64,000 bases of DNA from CAYZQH01 sp050300015 (GTDB lineage: Bacteria; Pseudomonadota; Gammaproteobacteria; Pseudomonadales; Cellvibrionaceae), in the NCBI GenBank assembly GCA_050300015.1, contig JBNKWZ010000003.1, positions 3,763 to 67,762 of the forward strand. Direction: 5' to 3'. A model generated the notes under the pieces. The model was not told the DNA's origin. It searched no databases and was given only the letters and a program-made list of their open reading frames with translations. This document shows, one piece after another, positions 36,607 to 46,800 of the stretch (its first letter is position 1; each line of letters starts with the position of its first letter). Position numbers and translations under genes: made by a program.

Positions 36607-36622
36607 CGGGGCCGTGGCCCCG
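36607..36622 (-). terminator. hairpin between sppA and the large membrane protein gene
   Basis: CGGGGCC (36607-36613) and GGCCCCG (36616-36622) form a tight GC stem 22 bases past the sppA stop. Only a weak T-rich stretch follows on the minus strand, so termination may be partial. Confidence 0.6.
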
Positions 36623-36643
36623 TCTTGCGTGCAACTACATGCC

Positions 36644-38497
36644 TTATAGTGCGCTGCAAGTGAGGCACAGCGCATAGGTGTTGCGTTGAGAGGGGAGGCC
36701 TGAAACTGCTTGAAGGGCTTGCCAATCGGCTAAAATTTGAGATATGGGCGCAGGTAGCGTTGCACCTGGCAGCTGCAGCCCCTGAATATGGGTTTCTTCC
36801 ATCAGCCACTGCATAATCATTTCCTGTGTGGTGAGTGGGGCTTTAATTTCTTGTATATCGTAATCCGTAAGATTGGCCAATTTTGCCGCAGAAGCCAGCG
36901 CGTCCTCGAGTGACCCCAATTTGTCCACAAGTCCCAGTTCAAGGGCTTTTTCCCCCGTCCATACACGCCCTTGTGCCACGGCGTGAATTTCATCAGGTGT
37001 TTTACCTCGATGGTTGGCCACCACATTCAAAAAGCGGTCGTACACCGCTTCTACACCTGTTTGATAAGCGGCTGCGGCCTTGGGGTGTAAGGCGCGGTCT
37101 GCGCGCAGGGCATCGGCCAAATCTGTGGTTCCAATGCCGTCGGTTTCTACGCCAATTTTTTTGAGGGATTTTTCAAAAGTTGGGAAAATACCAAATACAC
37201 CAATGGACCCGGTGATGGTCTCTGGTGTCGCCCAAATTTCATCAGAGGCCATGGCGATCCAATATCCCCCAGAGGCGGCAATAGACCCCATGGATATCAC
37301 CACAGGCTTGCCGGCATCTCGAGTGATTTCTAGCTCTTTGCGAATAAGTTCAGAGGCGAAGGCGCTGCCGCCACCACTGTCAATCCGCAGTACAAGGGCT
37401 TTAACGTGGTCGTCTTCTCGAGCCTGTTGAATGAGCTCACTCAAACTTTCTCCACCGATGCTTCCGGCCGGTTGGTAGCCATCTAAAATGGTTCCACTTG
37501 CATTGATGAGTGCAAGCTTATTCTCATTTAGAGAGGGCAACTCTTCTTCAGGGGTTTGGTAGTCCAAATAGGAAATGTGTTTGAAGTGGCCCTCCTCATT
37601 TTGACCGAAGCGTTCTATCAATGCAGATTCCACATCTTGTCGAGAGCCTACTGCATCCACCAATTTATAGTTTAGAGCCAGTTGTGCCATATCGCCTTGG
37701 AATTCACTCATGCGCTCGTCAATGTGTTCCACCAATTGATTGATTGACTGCTTGGGCAGGTCGCGCTGGGTTTCAATGTGCTGTGTATAGGTTGTCCATA
37801 ATTGATCAAGCCATTGGCGGTGATGTGTTTTCGAGGCATCGCTCATGTTGTCGCGAATGTAGGGCTCCACAAAATCTTTAAATGCTCCCACTTTGAATAC
37901 GTGCACCTGTACGGCGAGTTTGTCCAATGCCGCTTTATAGTAATTGCGGTAAAGGCCAAGGCCGGCAAGTAGGATGTTGCCCATATCATGCATATAAATT
38001 TCATCAGCATAGGCGGCTAAAAAATAGGATTGTTGGGAGTAGGTGTCACTGATGGCAATCAAGGGCTTGCCACTGTTTTTGAAGTGTTCAAGCGCGTGAC
38101 CCAATTCGCGCATTTTGCTAACGCCACCGCCTTGGAAGTAGTCAAGTTGTAAAATAAGGCCGGTGATGTTGGCGTCTGTCTCGGCTTTATGAATGGTGTT
38201 GATCAAAGTGCGAAGCGCGATCTCGCTGGGCCCTTGTGTTTGGCCTTTTAGTAATTGTTGGCTTGCGGGTACGAACGTTAATTGGTCCACCAACACTCCT
38301 TCCAAATTCATCAAAAGGGGCGCTTTTTTGGGGGGGGAGACTCGGGTGGCCTCGAATATAAACGCGATGATTGCAATTACGATTATCAGAAACAGGAGGT
38401 TTAAGGTGGCTTGGCGCATAAAGGTTAGGGTGCGCCACAAGCCGCTCAAAATGCCTAAGATGATGGGTTTTCTGGGGGGATGCTTCGAATCTTGCAT
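36644..38497 (-). CDS. sppA: signal peptide peptidase SppA, 67-kDa type (protease IV)
   Basis: This 617-residue inner-membrane serine protease digests signal peptides left after secretion. One N-terminal membrane helix is at about 30-50. Two tandem ClpP-like halves follow: the catalytic Lys207 is in the first (VGAFKDFVEPYIRDN) and the nucleophile Ser409 in the second (GSIAASGGYW), matching the Ser/Lys dyad spacing of E. coli SppA (Lys209, Ser409). It is nine bases downstream of the DUF2069 gene and is the last clear member of the arsC/yfgD-wrbA-DUF2069-sppA operon. The last residues (LCLTCSAL) are an unusual Cys-containing tail. Confidence 0.95.
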   Translation of the reverse strand: MQDSKHPPRKPIILGILSGLWRTLTFMRQATLNLLFLIIVIAIIAFIFEATRVSPPKKAPLLMNLEGVLVDQLTFVPASQQLLKGQTQGPSEIALRTLINTIHKAETDANITGLILQLDYFQGGGVSKMRELGHALEHFKNSGKPLIAISDTYSQQSYFLAAYADEIYMHDMGNILLAGLGLYRNYYKAALDKLAVQVHVFKVGAFKDFVEPYIRDNMSDASKTHHRQWLDQLWTTYTQHIETQRDLPKQSINQLVEHIDERMSEFQGDMAQLALNYKLVDAVGSRQDVESALIERFGQNEEGHFKHISYLDYQTPEEELPSLNENKLALINASGTILDGYQPAGSIGGESLSELIQQAREDDHVKALVLRIDSGGGSAFASELIRKELEITRDAGKPVVISMGSIAASGGYWIAMASDEIWATPETITGSIGVFGIFPTFEKSLKKIGVETDGIGTTDLADALRADRALHPKAAAAYQTGVEAVYDRFLNVVANHRGKTPDEIHAVAQGRVWTGEKALELGLVDKLGSLEDALASAAKLANLTDYDIQEIKAPLTTQEMIMQWLMEETHIQGLQLPGATLPAPISQILADWQALQAVSGLPSQRNTYALCLTCSAL

Positions 38498-38506
38498 GGG
38501 AGGCCT

Positions 38507-38869
38507 TTAGGATTGAGGATTCGGGGATTGCTGTAGCCAGCGTGCGGTCAGCATGGCACTGCAAAAAATAACAATACTGGCGATCAATATAACGTAGTCG
38601 ATCCAAGCGCGAGAGGGAAACACTAAGCCATCGACACCTTTGACGAAATACATCAACATTAAAAAACACAACCAAATAAATGCGCGAGGTTGGCGCAACC
38701 ACATTCCAGGCACTACCAAAGCGATAGGCATACACTGCACTAGCCAAAATAGCCAAGAGGGTCCAGCGGGACGAAATAGAAGGTGCCAAAGGGAGAAGCA
38801 GAAAACCAACAGTGCCACGAGTGTTAACGTAGTATGGAAGGCGTAGGGTAAGTATTTGTTGCGGTTCAC
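38507..38869 (-). CDS. DUF2069 family inner-membrane protein
   Basis: This protein has 120 residues and about four hydrophobic helices (for example FHTTLTLVALLVFCFSLWHL and YVILIASIVIFCSAML). I choose the GTG at 38869: it overlaps the wrbA stop in a GTGA junction and follows GAGGGG, whereas the longer frame from 38926 runs back into wrbA. DUF2069 genes are often found next to wrbA in gammaproteobacteria. No function is known to me. Confidence 0.8.
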   Translation of the reverse strand: MNRNKYLPYAFHTTLTLVALLVFCFSLWHLLFRPAGPSWLFWLVQCMPIALVVPGMWLRQPRAFIWLCFLMLMYFVKGVDGLVFPSRAWIDYVILIASIVIFCSAMLTARWLQQSPNPQS

Positions 38870-39471
38870 CGGGCCCCTCGCAAAGCATTGGCCAACAGTG
38901 CCATGCGTTTGCCTTGCGCTTTGCAAAGCGTAATTTCAGACGCGGACAGGGCGCTTTGATGTTGGGCCCCCGCTGTGTGAGATGCGCCGTAGGGAGTGCC
39001 GCCTTGTTCGGTGGTGTTTAGGGCTTCCTCGCTGAAGGGAATCCCCGAAATCACCATACCGTGATGCAGTAAAGGAATCATCATGGTCAGCAAAGTGGAT
39101 TCCTGTCCGCCGTGGAGGGACCCTGTGGACGTGAAAACGCTGGCAGGCTTGTTGATCAGATCCCCGTTTAACCAGGTGGCTGCAGTGCCGTCCCAAAAAT
39201 ACTTGAGTGCAGCGGCCATGTTGCCAAAACGGGTAGGGCTCCCCATGATCAGGCCCGCGCAGCCTTTCAAGTCGGCTTCGGTACAATAGGGGTCGCCTTC
39301 AGAGGGTATTGTGCCTTCAAGGGCTTCGTTGGTGGCTGAGACTTTTGGGACGGTACGTAACTTAGCCTCCCAACCGGCCTGCTCCACACCTGCGGCAATG
39401 TGCTCAGCGAGCGCCTTTGTGTGGCCGTGTACGCTGTAATAGAGCACCAATACGTAAGGGTCAGACATCAC
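38866..39471 (-). CDS. wrbA: NAD(P)H:quinone oxidoreductase, WrbA type
   Basis: This 201-residue flavodoxin-fold protein performs two-electron reduction of quinones using FMN and NAD(P)H. The FMN phosphate loop YYSVHGHTKALAEHIAAG is at 11-28. SPTRFGNMAAALKYFWDG and VFTSTGSLHGGQEST are family signatures around the flavin. The ATG at 39471 overlaps the stop of the arsC-like gene by four bases and its own stop overlaps the DUF2069 start, so translation is probably coupled. The role is protection from quinone redox cycling. Confidence 0.95.
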   Translation of the reverse strand: MMSDPYVLVLYYSVHGHTKALAEHIAAGVEQAGWEAKLRTVPKVSATNEALEGTIPSEGDPYCTEADLKGCAGLIMGSPTRFGNMAAALKYFWDGTAATWLNGDLINKPASVFTSTGSLHGGQESTLLTMMIPLLHHGMVISGIPFSEEALNTTEQGGTPYGASHTAGAQHQSALSASEITLCKAQGKRMALLANALRGAR

Positions 39472-39821
39472 AATAGCGCTTCCACATTCTCTGGAGGGCG
39501 GCCCAGCACGGCGGTGTTGCCTTTAACGATGATGGGGCGCTCTATCAATTTGGGGTTTTCCACCATGGCTTTTATGAGAGCCGAGTCAGACAAGGTGGTG
39601 TCGTTAAGTCCCAGGGTTTTGTATGCGTCCTCGCCTTTTCGCAGCAAAGCCCGGGGTGATAAATCGAGTGCTTTAAGCAGCTTTTTGAGGACCTGTACAG
39701 AGGGTGGAGACTCTAGGTACAGCACTATTTTGGGCGCAATTCCTTTGGCTTCAATGATGGCAAGTGCTTGTCGGGATTTGGAGCAGCGGGGATTGTGGTA
39801 AATGGTAATGTCGTCGCTCAT
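39468..39821 (-). CDS. arsC: arsenate reductase family protein (ArsC/YfgD type)
   Basis: This 117-residue thioredoxin-fold protein has the catalytic Cys in YHNPRCSKSR (Cys13) and the conserved LIERPIIVKGN and VLGRPPE motifs with the Arg residues that bind the oxyanion. Length and sequence are closer to E. coli YfgD than to the 141-residue plasmid ArsC. AAGGA precedes the ATG. It heads an operon with wrbA, DUF2069 and sppA and is far from the ACR3 gene at 62708, so it may be a core gene and not part of an arsenic-resistance cassette. Confidence 0.9.
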   Translation of the reverse strand: MSDDITIYHNPRCSKSRQALAIIEAKGIAPKIVLYLESPPSVQVLKKLLKALDLSPRALLRKGEDAYKTLGLNDTTLSDSALIKAMVENPKLIERPIIVKGNTAVLGRPPENVEALL

Positions 39822-40063
39822 TGTGGTCCTTTAACTGTGTGAAAAGCGTCTTGGTTAACCTCTATGCAGAGAGCGTGGTATTGTAACAGCTTCTCACTAG
39901 GCTTTCGTGGGTTCGACGGAGGTCTTCATCCGTAACGTGAGAGGACTTCTGATATACAGTTCATCTCGCACCGATCATTGCTCCGGCGGGTGTGGGGTAT
40001 CGACTCATCAGGCTTAAGCGTCTTAAATAGACTAAGTGACTTATATAGACTAAGGAGGCGTCT

Positions 40064-41314
40064 GTGGCGCGATTGTTAAAGTGGTATCGCACCGTTGTGG
40101 TATTTCTAAAGCATTTGTTCCTAGCATTTTTCGAAACGGGTTGCCAAAAAAGTGCTGCTGCACTCACTTACATGACGCTGTTTGCTATCGTGCCTTTTAT
40201 GACGGTTGCCTATTCTGTTTTTTCAGTGATCCCCTCCTCAAGTGGAGTGGGCGAGAGTATTCAATCCCTATTGTTTTCACACCTGGTGCCTGAATCAGGG
40301 CAAGAAATACAGATTTATTTGCAAAATTTTTCATCACAGGCCAGATCCTTAAGCGGTGTTGGCGTATTGATGTTGGTGGTGACGGCCTATTTTATGCTCA
40401 CCAATATCGAGAAGACGTTTAATCACATCTGGGGGGTGCGCAAGCCTCGTCGTGGGTTGTCCAGTTTCTTGCTTTACTGGGCGGTACTCAGTATTGGTCC
40501 GCTTTTGCTCGGTGCGGGAATAGCCATGAACACCTATCTTTTATCGTTAAAGTATCTGCTAAACACCTACGATACGTTGGGCTTAACGGCCTTATTTTTT
40601 AGGGCGGTACCCCTGTTGTCCACGGCGGCGGCCTTTACGTTGTTATTTGTGGCCGTTCCCAATTGTCGCGTGCCTTTTCGCTATGGGGTGGTGGGTGGCG
40701 CAGTGACCGCTGTGTGTTTTGAGCTGTTAAAAGGCGCATTTAGTCAATTGGTGGCTCACTCAAGTTTTCAGTTGGTGTATGGTGCCTTTGCCGCGGTGCC
40801 CTTATTTTTGTTGTGGGTCAATTTGGTGTGGACCATCATTTTGACAGGTGCCATTTTTGTGAGAACTTTGGCTGAGCGCGAGTATGCCAATCTAGATGGC
40901 AAAGCCACCGATATGGTGGCGGCATTAAAATGTTTAGCGCTGTTTCGACAAGCCAATGAGACGGGCGATAGAATTTCCGACGGCGACTGTTACCGTTTGG
41001 GGTTGGGGGTTGTGCACTGGCAGTATCTCCGTTGGCAGTTCATTAAGCACAATTGGCTGACCACTACCAGCGGTGGACATTACGTTTTATGCCGAGATCT
41101 CAGGAAGGTCACCTTGTGGGACCTGGCGGCCGTGGTGCAGTTAGAGCTCACCGACTTGGACGCCACAGTGGCACGGGCTCCGAAAACGCAATGGTTCAAA
41201 GCGTATTTATCTTTGCGCAAAGAAGTGCTGGATCACTCTCAGAAATCACTGGGGGTGTCCTTAGAAACCTTGTTGGCAAATGACGACAAAGGCGCCAATT
41301 CTGAGGCAAACTAA
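40064..41314 (+). CDS. yihY: YihY/virulence factor BrkB family membrane protein
   Basis: This 416-residue polytopic inner-membrane protein has six helices in the first 280 residues, with the family pattern SAAALTYMTLFAIVPFMTV near 32, YFMLTNIEKTFNHIWGV near 113 and YGAFAAVPLFLLWVNLVWTI near 242. The start is a GTG after AAGGAGG. A cytoplasmic C-terminal domain of about 130 residues looks like a winged helix. The family was once called ribonuclease BN by mistake; the true role is unclear. The upstream region is shared with the divergent arsC operon. Confidence 0.9.
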   Translation: MARLLKWYRTVVVFLKHLFLAFFETGCQKSAAALTYMTLFAIVPFMTVAYSVFSVIPSSSGVGESIQSLLFSHLVPESGQEIQIYLQNFSSQARSLSGVGVLMLVVTAYFMLTNIEKTFNHIWGVRKPRRGLSSFLLYWAVLSIGPLLLGAGIAMNTYLLSLKYLLNTYDTLGLTALFFRAVPLLSTAAAFTLLFVAVPNCRVPFRYGVVGGAVTAVCFELLKGAFSQLVAHSSFQLVYGAFAAVPLFLLWVNLVWTIILTGAIFVRTLAEREYANLDGKATDMVAALKCLALFRQANETGDRISDGDCYRLGLGVVHWQYLRWQFIKHNWLTTTSGGHYVLCRDLRKVTLWDLAAVVQLELTDLDATVARAPKTQWFKAYLSLRKEVLDHSQKSLGVSLETLLANDDKGANSEAN

Positions 41315-41398
41315 GCGAATTTGAAGTTTCTGCTTGGAAATGTCTCAGCCCGACTATACTTAGCCATAAGCACACACTCTGACCTATTGACACGCTAT

Positions 41399-41764
41399 AT
41401 GGCAATTCCATTGTTGATTTGTGACGACTCCAATATGGCCCGCAAGCAGGTGGCCAAATCTCTGCCGGATGGCTGGGATGTGGACATTACGTTTGCGGCC
41501 AATGGACGCGAAGCCCTGCAGGCCATCTATGAAGGTAAGGGCGAAATGATGTTCTTAGACCTTACGATGCCTGAGGTTGACGGTTTTGATGTGCTTGAGG
41601 CCATTCGCAAAGAAAACCTCAAATGTGTTGTGATTGTGATTTCGGGCGATATTCAGCCTATTGCCCGCGATCGTGTGTTGAATCTCGGTGCACTCGCCTT
41701 CATTAAAAAGCCTATCAATAAAGAGAAGCTCGCCGATACGCTCGAGACTTTTGGGTTACTGTAA
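41399..41764 (+). CDS. stand-alone CheY-like response regulator
   Basis: This 121-residue receiver domain has no output domain. The acidic pair is Asp9-Asp10 (LLICDDSNMARKQV), the phospho-acceptor is Asp54 in FLDLTMPEVDG, the Ser/Thr position is in VIVISGD and the conserved Lys is in FIKKPI. I start at the ATG at 41399 since the receiver begins there; the frame is open further up but would add unrelated residues. No kinase gene adjoins it; the hybrid kinase at 56369 is the only one in the window. It sits between yihY and avtA. Confidence 0.88.
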   Translation: MAIPLLICDDSNMARKQVAKSLPDGWDVDITFAANGREALQAIYEGKGEMMFLDLTMPEVDGFDVLEAIRKENLKCVVIVISGDIQPIARDRVLNLGALAFIKKPINKEKLADTLETFGLL

Positions 41765-41816
41765 ATTGACTTGTGCTCGCGTATGATACCGGCTCAAAAC
41801 GCGCGAGAACCCTGCT

Positions 41817-43040
41817 ATGAAGCTCACTGCCATCGGCAAGGTGTTGGCCTTTGATGCCCCCATTGTCCAACTTATGGAGGATTTGGGCGAGGCCTTGAAT
41901 GACAACCCAGACAGCCTGTTTTTGGGTGGTGGCAACCCAGCTTCTGTACCCCAAGCGCAGCCTGTGTTTGCCAAACACCTCCAAGCACTTGCCCAAATGT
42001 CGCCGCACCAATGGCTGGGGGTGTATCAATCTCCCGAGGGAAATGCCGATGTGCGCCGCTCGGTGGCCGATTATCTTAAAAACCGTTGTGATTGGTCAGT
42101 GACTGCAGACAACATTGCATTGGTTGGGGGCTCACAAACAGCCTTTTTTATCTTGCTGAACCTCTTTTGTGATACTCGTAATCCTGCGCTTTTACCCATG
42201 GTGCCTGAGTATTTGGGTTACGGTTCACAAACCTTAAGTGGTGATAGCTTTAGCGTAACGCGCCCAACGATAGACGAATTTGAAAACCATCGATTCAAGT
42301 ATCATGTGGATTTTGACGCACTAAGCTGCAAGCCCAACGCCGGCTTAATGTGTGTTTCTAGCCCAGCCAACCCATCTGGCAATGTACTTGCCATGCGCGA
42401 AATGGAGCGCTTGGCCGAGCAAGCACGGGTGCGAAAAATCCCGTTGGTGCTGGATTACGCCTACGGAAAACCCTTTCCGGGGTTGGTGTGGGGCGATGAA
42501 AGGCCTTTTTGGCAAGCGGGGAGTATTGCTGTATTGAGCCTCTCAAAACTCGGGTTGCCGGGGGTGAGGTGCTCGGTGGTGGTGGCCGAGCCAGAGGTGA
42601 TTCGGCTTGTGGCCCGGGCCAATACCATTATGAACCTGGCGGGGCCCAATTTAGGTCCTGCGGTCTTAAAGCGACTGGTCGACAGTGGCGATATGGATCG
42701 CTTAAGCCACAGTATCTTACCTTCGTTTTATCAAGCGCAGCGCCAAGTGATGGTGGATTTGATAGACAAGCACCTGGCACCATTTGATTACGCATTACAT
42801 GAGCCAGAAGGCGGGTTTTTTGTTTGGTTATGGTTGCGTAATTTACCGATAACCGCTACGGCGCTTTATCAGCGCTTGAAGTGTGAAGGGTTGCTCATTA
42901 TGCCTGGAGAAACCTTCTTTTTTACAGAGCATACCTGGCACCACGCCCGTCAGTGCATACGCTTAACTTATTGCCAGCCACCGGAGGTGCTTGAGCGGGC
43001 TATAAAGTGTTTGGCAGCGTATCTATCAACAATTGAGTGA
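41817..43040 (+). CDS. avtA: valine-pyruvate aminotransferase
   Basis: This 407-residue fold-type I PLP enzyme interconverts valine and pyruvate with 2-oxoisovalerate and alanine. FLGGGNPASVPQAQPVF near residue 35 is characteristic of AvtA. The PLP Lys is in SLSKLGLPGVR, the cofactor Asp/Tyr pair in VLDYAYGKPF and the substrate carboxylate Arg near the C-terminus in CIRLTY. Length agrees with E. coli AvtA (417). A small lipoprotein gene follows nine bases later and may be co-transcribed. Confidence 0.93.
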   Translation: MKLTAIGKVLAFDAPIVQLMEDLGEALNDNPDSLFLGGGNPASVPQAQPVFAKHLQALAQMSPHQWLGVYQSPEGNADVRRSVADYLKNRCDWSVTADNIALVGGSQTAFFILLNLFCDTRNPALLPMVPEYLGYGSQTLSGDSFSVTRPTIDEFENHRFKYHVDFDALSCKPNAGLMCVSSPANPSGNVLAMREMERLAEQARVRKIPLVLDYAYGKPFPGLVWGDERPFWQAGSIAVLSLSKLGLPGVRCSVVVAEPEVIRLVARANTIMNLAGPNLGPAVLKRLVDSGDMDRLSHSILPSFYQAQRQVMVDLIDKHLAPFDYALHEPEGGFFVWLWLRNLPITATALYQRLKCEGLLIMPGETFFFTEHTWHHARQCIRLTYCQPPEVLERAIKCLAAYLSTIE

Positions 43041-43049
43041 GGTCACAAG

Positions 43050-43247
43050 ATGAAAGTTGTTTCCCTGGTTTACAAAGGCCTTGGTCTTGCGTTGTTGTCC
43101 GTTGGTTTGGGGGGGTGCTCGCAGGAAAAGCCAACTGGCGTGATCCCCGAAGCACAAAAACAGGCACTTGAGAAAGCTAACGCGGTAGAGGACACGCTCA
43201 AGGCAAAAGACGAGGCTCTTCGTAAAGCACTGGATGATGCCACTTGA
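43050..43247 (+). CDS. small lipoprotein
   Basis: This 65-residue predicted lipoprotein has signal GLGLALLSVGLGGC (Cys23) and a short charged helical mature part (EAQKQALEKANAVEDTLKAK). GAGGT seven bases before the ATG supports it, and it lies nine bases after avtA. No function is known to me. Confidence 0.75.
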   Translation: MKVVSLVYKGLGLALLSVGLGGCSQEKPTGVIPEAQKQALEKANAVEDTLKAKDEALRKALDDAT

Positions 43248-43379
43248 GCGGCTTGCAGAAAGACTTTGCCTACTGTCAAGGGTAATATTCACCAAATAGA
43301 TGCCACATTGTACCGTGACCGGTCTCTGTTTTATTAGCACGATAGCTCCCCACAGAAGCCGAGATCTTGGGCGGGTACC

Positions 43380-43745
43380 ATGCCACTGCAAACAGAGAGC
43401 CAGTACCACTGCAAATATGCGCTGGTGACGACCATCGGGTTAATGTTGGTCTCGGTGGCGGTTCAATTCATGGTTTACGTCTCGCCCGAATCGTCACAAG
43501 CGTCTCTGATTTCCGTAAAAAGTGACCTAAAACCCTTGGAATTAGAGGGCGTAAGCACTGAGGCGGTTCTTCTAAAGGTTGACGCGTCTGTGATAACAAG
43601 AGAAAAACAAGGTGATACCGTAGCCGCGCCGGAGCCACAAGCCGTGGAGGATCTAATGACCAAGGACGGTCAGCCGGCCCTTTCTCCAGAGCATTCCCAA
43701 CAAACAGCGGATTCAAAGTACGCGTCACAGCAGTCTGCGTTTTAA
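43380..43745 (+). CDS. hypothetical protein with one membrane helix
   Basis: This 121-residue protein has one hydrophobic segment (about 15-33, LVTTIGLMLVSVAVQFMVYV) and a Pro/Glu/Gln/Ser-rich tail that looks disordered. I do not recognise it. The ribosome-binding site is weak, so the gene call is moderate. It converges on the YdiJ-type gene with a palindrome between them. Confidence 0.5.
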   Translation: MPLQTESQYHCKYALVTTIGLMLVSVAVQFMVYVSPESSQASLISVKSDLKPLELEGVSTEAVLLKVDASVITREKQGDTVAAPEPQAVEDLMTKDGQPALSPEHSQQTADSKYASQQSAF

Positions 43746-43750
43746 CGAGG

Positions 43751-43788
43751 CCTATTAACCCGGCAATAATTCCTGCCGACTTAATAGG
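43751..43788. repeat. REP-like palindrome between convergent genes
   Basis: CCTATTAACCCGGCA (43751-43765) and TGCCGACTTAATAGG (43774-43788) pair in 13 of 15 positions around the loop ATAATTCC. It belongs to the same family as 6739-6768 and 33502-33524 and may also stop transcription from both sides. Confidence 0.7.
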
Positions 43789-43829
43789 ACGTGGGAATAC
43801 GTTTCAGTGAATCAGAGCTTAAGCCCTTA

Positions 43830-46800
43830 TCAGGTGTCTTCATGTCGTGTGCGCTGCTCGTAAAGTAGCTGTAAGGGGTGTGGGATACTGATGAAGGCTT
43901 CGCGTTTGGTTTGTGCGCGACACGAATAGCCCGTTGCGGCGATGCGACCTAGGTCTTCGCGAGCATTGACGGGGCCTTTCCAGCTTTGTTCAAATATCTT
44001 AGTCGAAGTAGACCTATTGCTAGACTCGTGACCATAGGTGCCCGACATTCCGCAACATCCTACCTCAATCACCTCTAAGTGTTGTCCTAGTGCATTAAAT
44101 AGTTTTTTCCAATCGGCAATGGCTGAAGGTGCATTGGTTTTTTCTGTGCAGTGGGGTAAAAGTTTAAAACGCCCATTAGGTGTTAACAAGGGCTGTTTTT
44201 TTCGCAGTACGTCTTTAAAACCTACCAACCATTCTTGAATCAGTTGAACCTTCGGCGCGGTATCTTGACCAAGCGCTTTGACATATTCTGCGCGGTAGGT
44301 GAGTGTCATGGCAGGGTCAATCCCTATCAAGGGCACGCCAGTCGCCGCAAGCGTATTTAAATACCGGGCATTTTTTTCAGCCACTGCACTAAAGCCTTTT
44401 AAAAAACCGTGCACGTGTAAAGGTTTGCCGTTAGGTATGTAGGGCGCTAGCAGCGGATTAAAGCCCAATAATTTAAGCAATCGGCAAATGTCGGCCACCA
44501 CGTTGGCATCAAAATAGGACGTGAAAGCATCTTGCACAATGATTGCGCTGGATTTACGTTTGGCATCACTAAAGTTGGCGATTAACTGTGGGTCGGCCAT
44601 GGGCACTTGTATACGTTTTGCGAGCGCCACAAGGGTTTGTGAGGAAAGCTTGGGAGGGTCCTCAAAGCCAATCCAATTCGATAAGATTTTTTGCAACACC
44701 TTATTGCTTAATAATGCGTTGTAGAGCTTGGGTATTTTTGATGCCCATGGCAGTGTATGCTCCAAAGCACCTACCAAATAATCTTTTAGCGGCCTTTGAT
44801 AGCGGGTGTAATAAAGGGCCAAAAATTGACTTCTAAAGGTAGGTACGTCGACCTTGATGGGGCATTGCCCAGCACAAGATTTACAGGCCAGGCATCCGGC
44901 CATAGATTCAAACACTTCGTGCGAAAAGTCATACTCGCCTCTTTTTTTGGCTTTGGTGTTTTGCCAGCGGGCCTTGGCGAATTTTAAGCGTTGTTTAAAA
45001 GTGGGTGTTTGTTCGAGCTCCGTCATGGGGTCTACCCCCTGTGCAGACAATTGAGTCAACCATTCTCGCATGAGCGACGCGCGGCCTTTCGGGGAGTGAA
45101 TTCGGTCGCGAGTGGCCTTCCAAGACGGGCACATAGCATCATTTAAGTTCCAATTGAAACAGGCACCATTGCCATTACAGTACACCGCGCCATTAAAATC
45201 TTGCCAAATTTTAGGCGTGATGGTTCTGTCTGTTTGCCCTCGGGTGGGGACCTCATCTATTTTCAGAAGTTTGAGATCCTTGGCCGGCGTTGCAATTTTG
45301 CCCGGGTTGAGCTGGTTGTGAGGGTCAAACGCAGCTTTAATGCGTTGCAATTCTAGGTAGAGTTCGCCAAAAAATTGAGGCGCATATTCAGAGCGAACAC
45401 CTTTGCCGTGCTCGCCCCACAAGAGCCCGTGGTATTTTTGGGTCAATACTGCTACTTCATCAGAGATCGTGCGAACCAATTCGGCTTGCTTGGGGTCTTT
45501 CATGTCGATGGCCGGGCGCACATGAAGTACGCCGGCATCCACATGACCGAACATGCCGTACTCTAATTGGTGGGCGTCGAGCAGTGCGCGAAACTCAGCA
45601 ATAAAATCCGCCAGGTGTTCTGGCGGCACGGCGGTATCTTCCACAAAGGGAATAGGGCGTGCCTCACCGCTGCTGTTGCCCAATAAGCCTACGGCCTTTT
45701 TGCGCATACCCCAAATACGCTTGACCGCTGCATCACCCATGGCCAAGGACTGGCCCAAACAGTCATCGTTTTTGGATTTGTTAAGCACCGTTTTTAGTCG
45801 TTGTAGGTTTAACTTCAACTGGTCTTCACTGTCGGCGGTAAATTCCACCAAGTTAATGCCCTGCACGGGTGTAGTAGCTTCGGCAAAGTATTCTGCGACG
45901 TCGTGCCAGACGATGTCGTTCATGGCAAGGTTCAAAACCTTAGAATCGATAGTTTCAATACTGGTGGGTTTGGCCAACATTAAGCGCTTGGCATCGCGCA
46001 GAGCGCTGTCGAAGTTGCTGTACTTGATCACCACCAAGGCTGAACAGGTGGGAATGGGCAGAACGTTGAGTTTGGCCTCACTGATAAACCCCAGGGTGCC
46101 TTCACTTCCGCACAGGACACTGTTGAGATCGAACTCCCCCTTGGGTGTCATGATGTGCGCTAAATCATAACCCGTTAAGCAACGATTAAGTTTGGGGAAT
46201 TTTTCTGCAATTGTGGCTTTATGTTCTTTGTGGACGTGGTTGACCAAGCGGTGGACCAGGCCGATTCGGTTTTGCTCACTGGCGTGAACGCGGAAGGCTT
46301 CGGTGCTCAGTGGGTGAGAATGTAATACGGAGCCATCAAGCAATACGGTGGTCAGTTCTAAGACATGATCGCGGGTTTTGCCATATAGGCAAGAACCTTG
46401 TCCTGAGGCATCAGTATTGATCATGCCGCCAATGGTGGCGCGGTTACTGGTTGACAGTTCGGGCGCGAAAAATAGGCCATAGGGTTTGAGTGCCGCGTTG
46501 AGTTGGTCTTTAACCACGCCAGCTTGCACTCGCACCCAGCGCTCACTTTGATTGACTTCCAATACTTTGTTCATGTGTTTGGATATGTCTACCACAATGC
46601 CCTGGGTCAACGACTGCCCATTGGTGCCTGTGCCGCCCCCTCGGGGCGATAACACGATGGCTCTATATTCTGATTTGGCGCTAAGTTCGGCCAGGCGAAT
46701 GAGGTCGTCGATGTGCTTGGGGTAAACCACGCTTTGAGGAAGCACTTGGTAGATGGAGTTGTCGGTGGCGAGAACGGTGCGATTGCCATGGTCGGAGGCA

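Noticed and set aside
38187..38888. Long minus-strand frame of 233 residues across sppA and DUF2069
   Set aside because: It is out of frame with both well-supported genes and has no family features.
39468..39821. Part of an arsenic-resistance operon with the ACR3 gene
   Set aside because: The two genes are 23 kb apart and the ArsC-like gene is closer to core YfgD and sits in a housekeeping operon.
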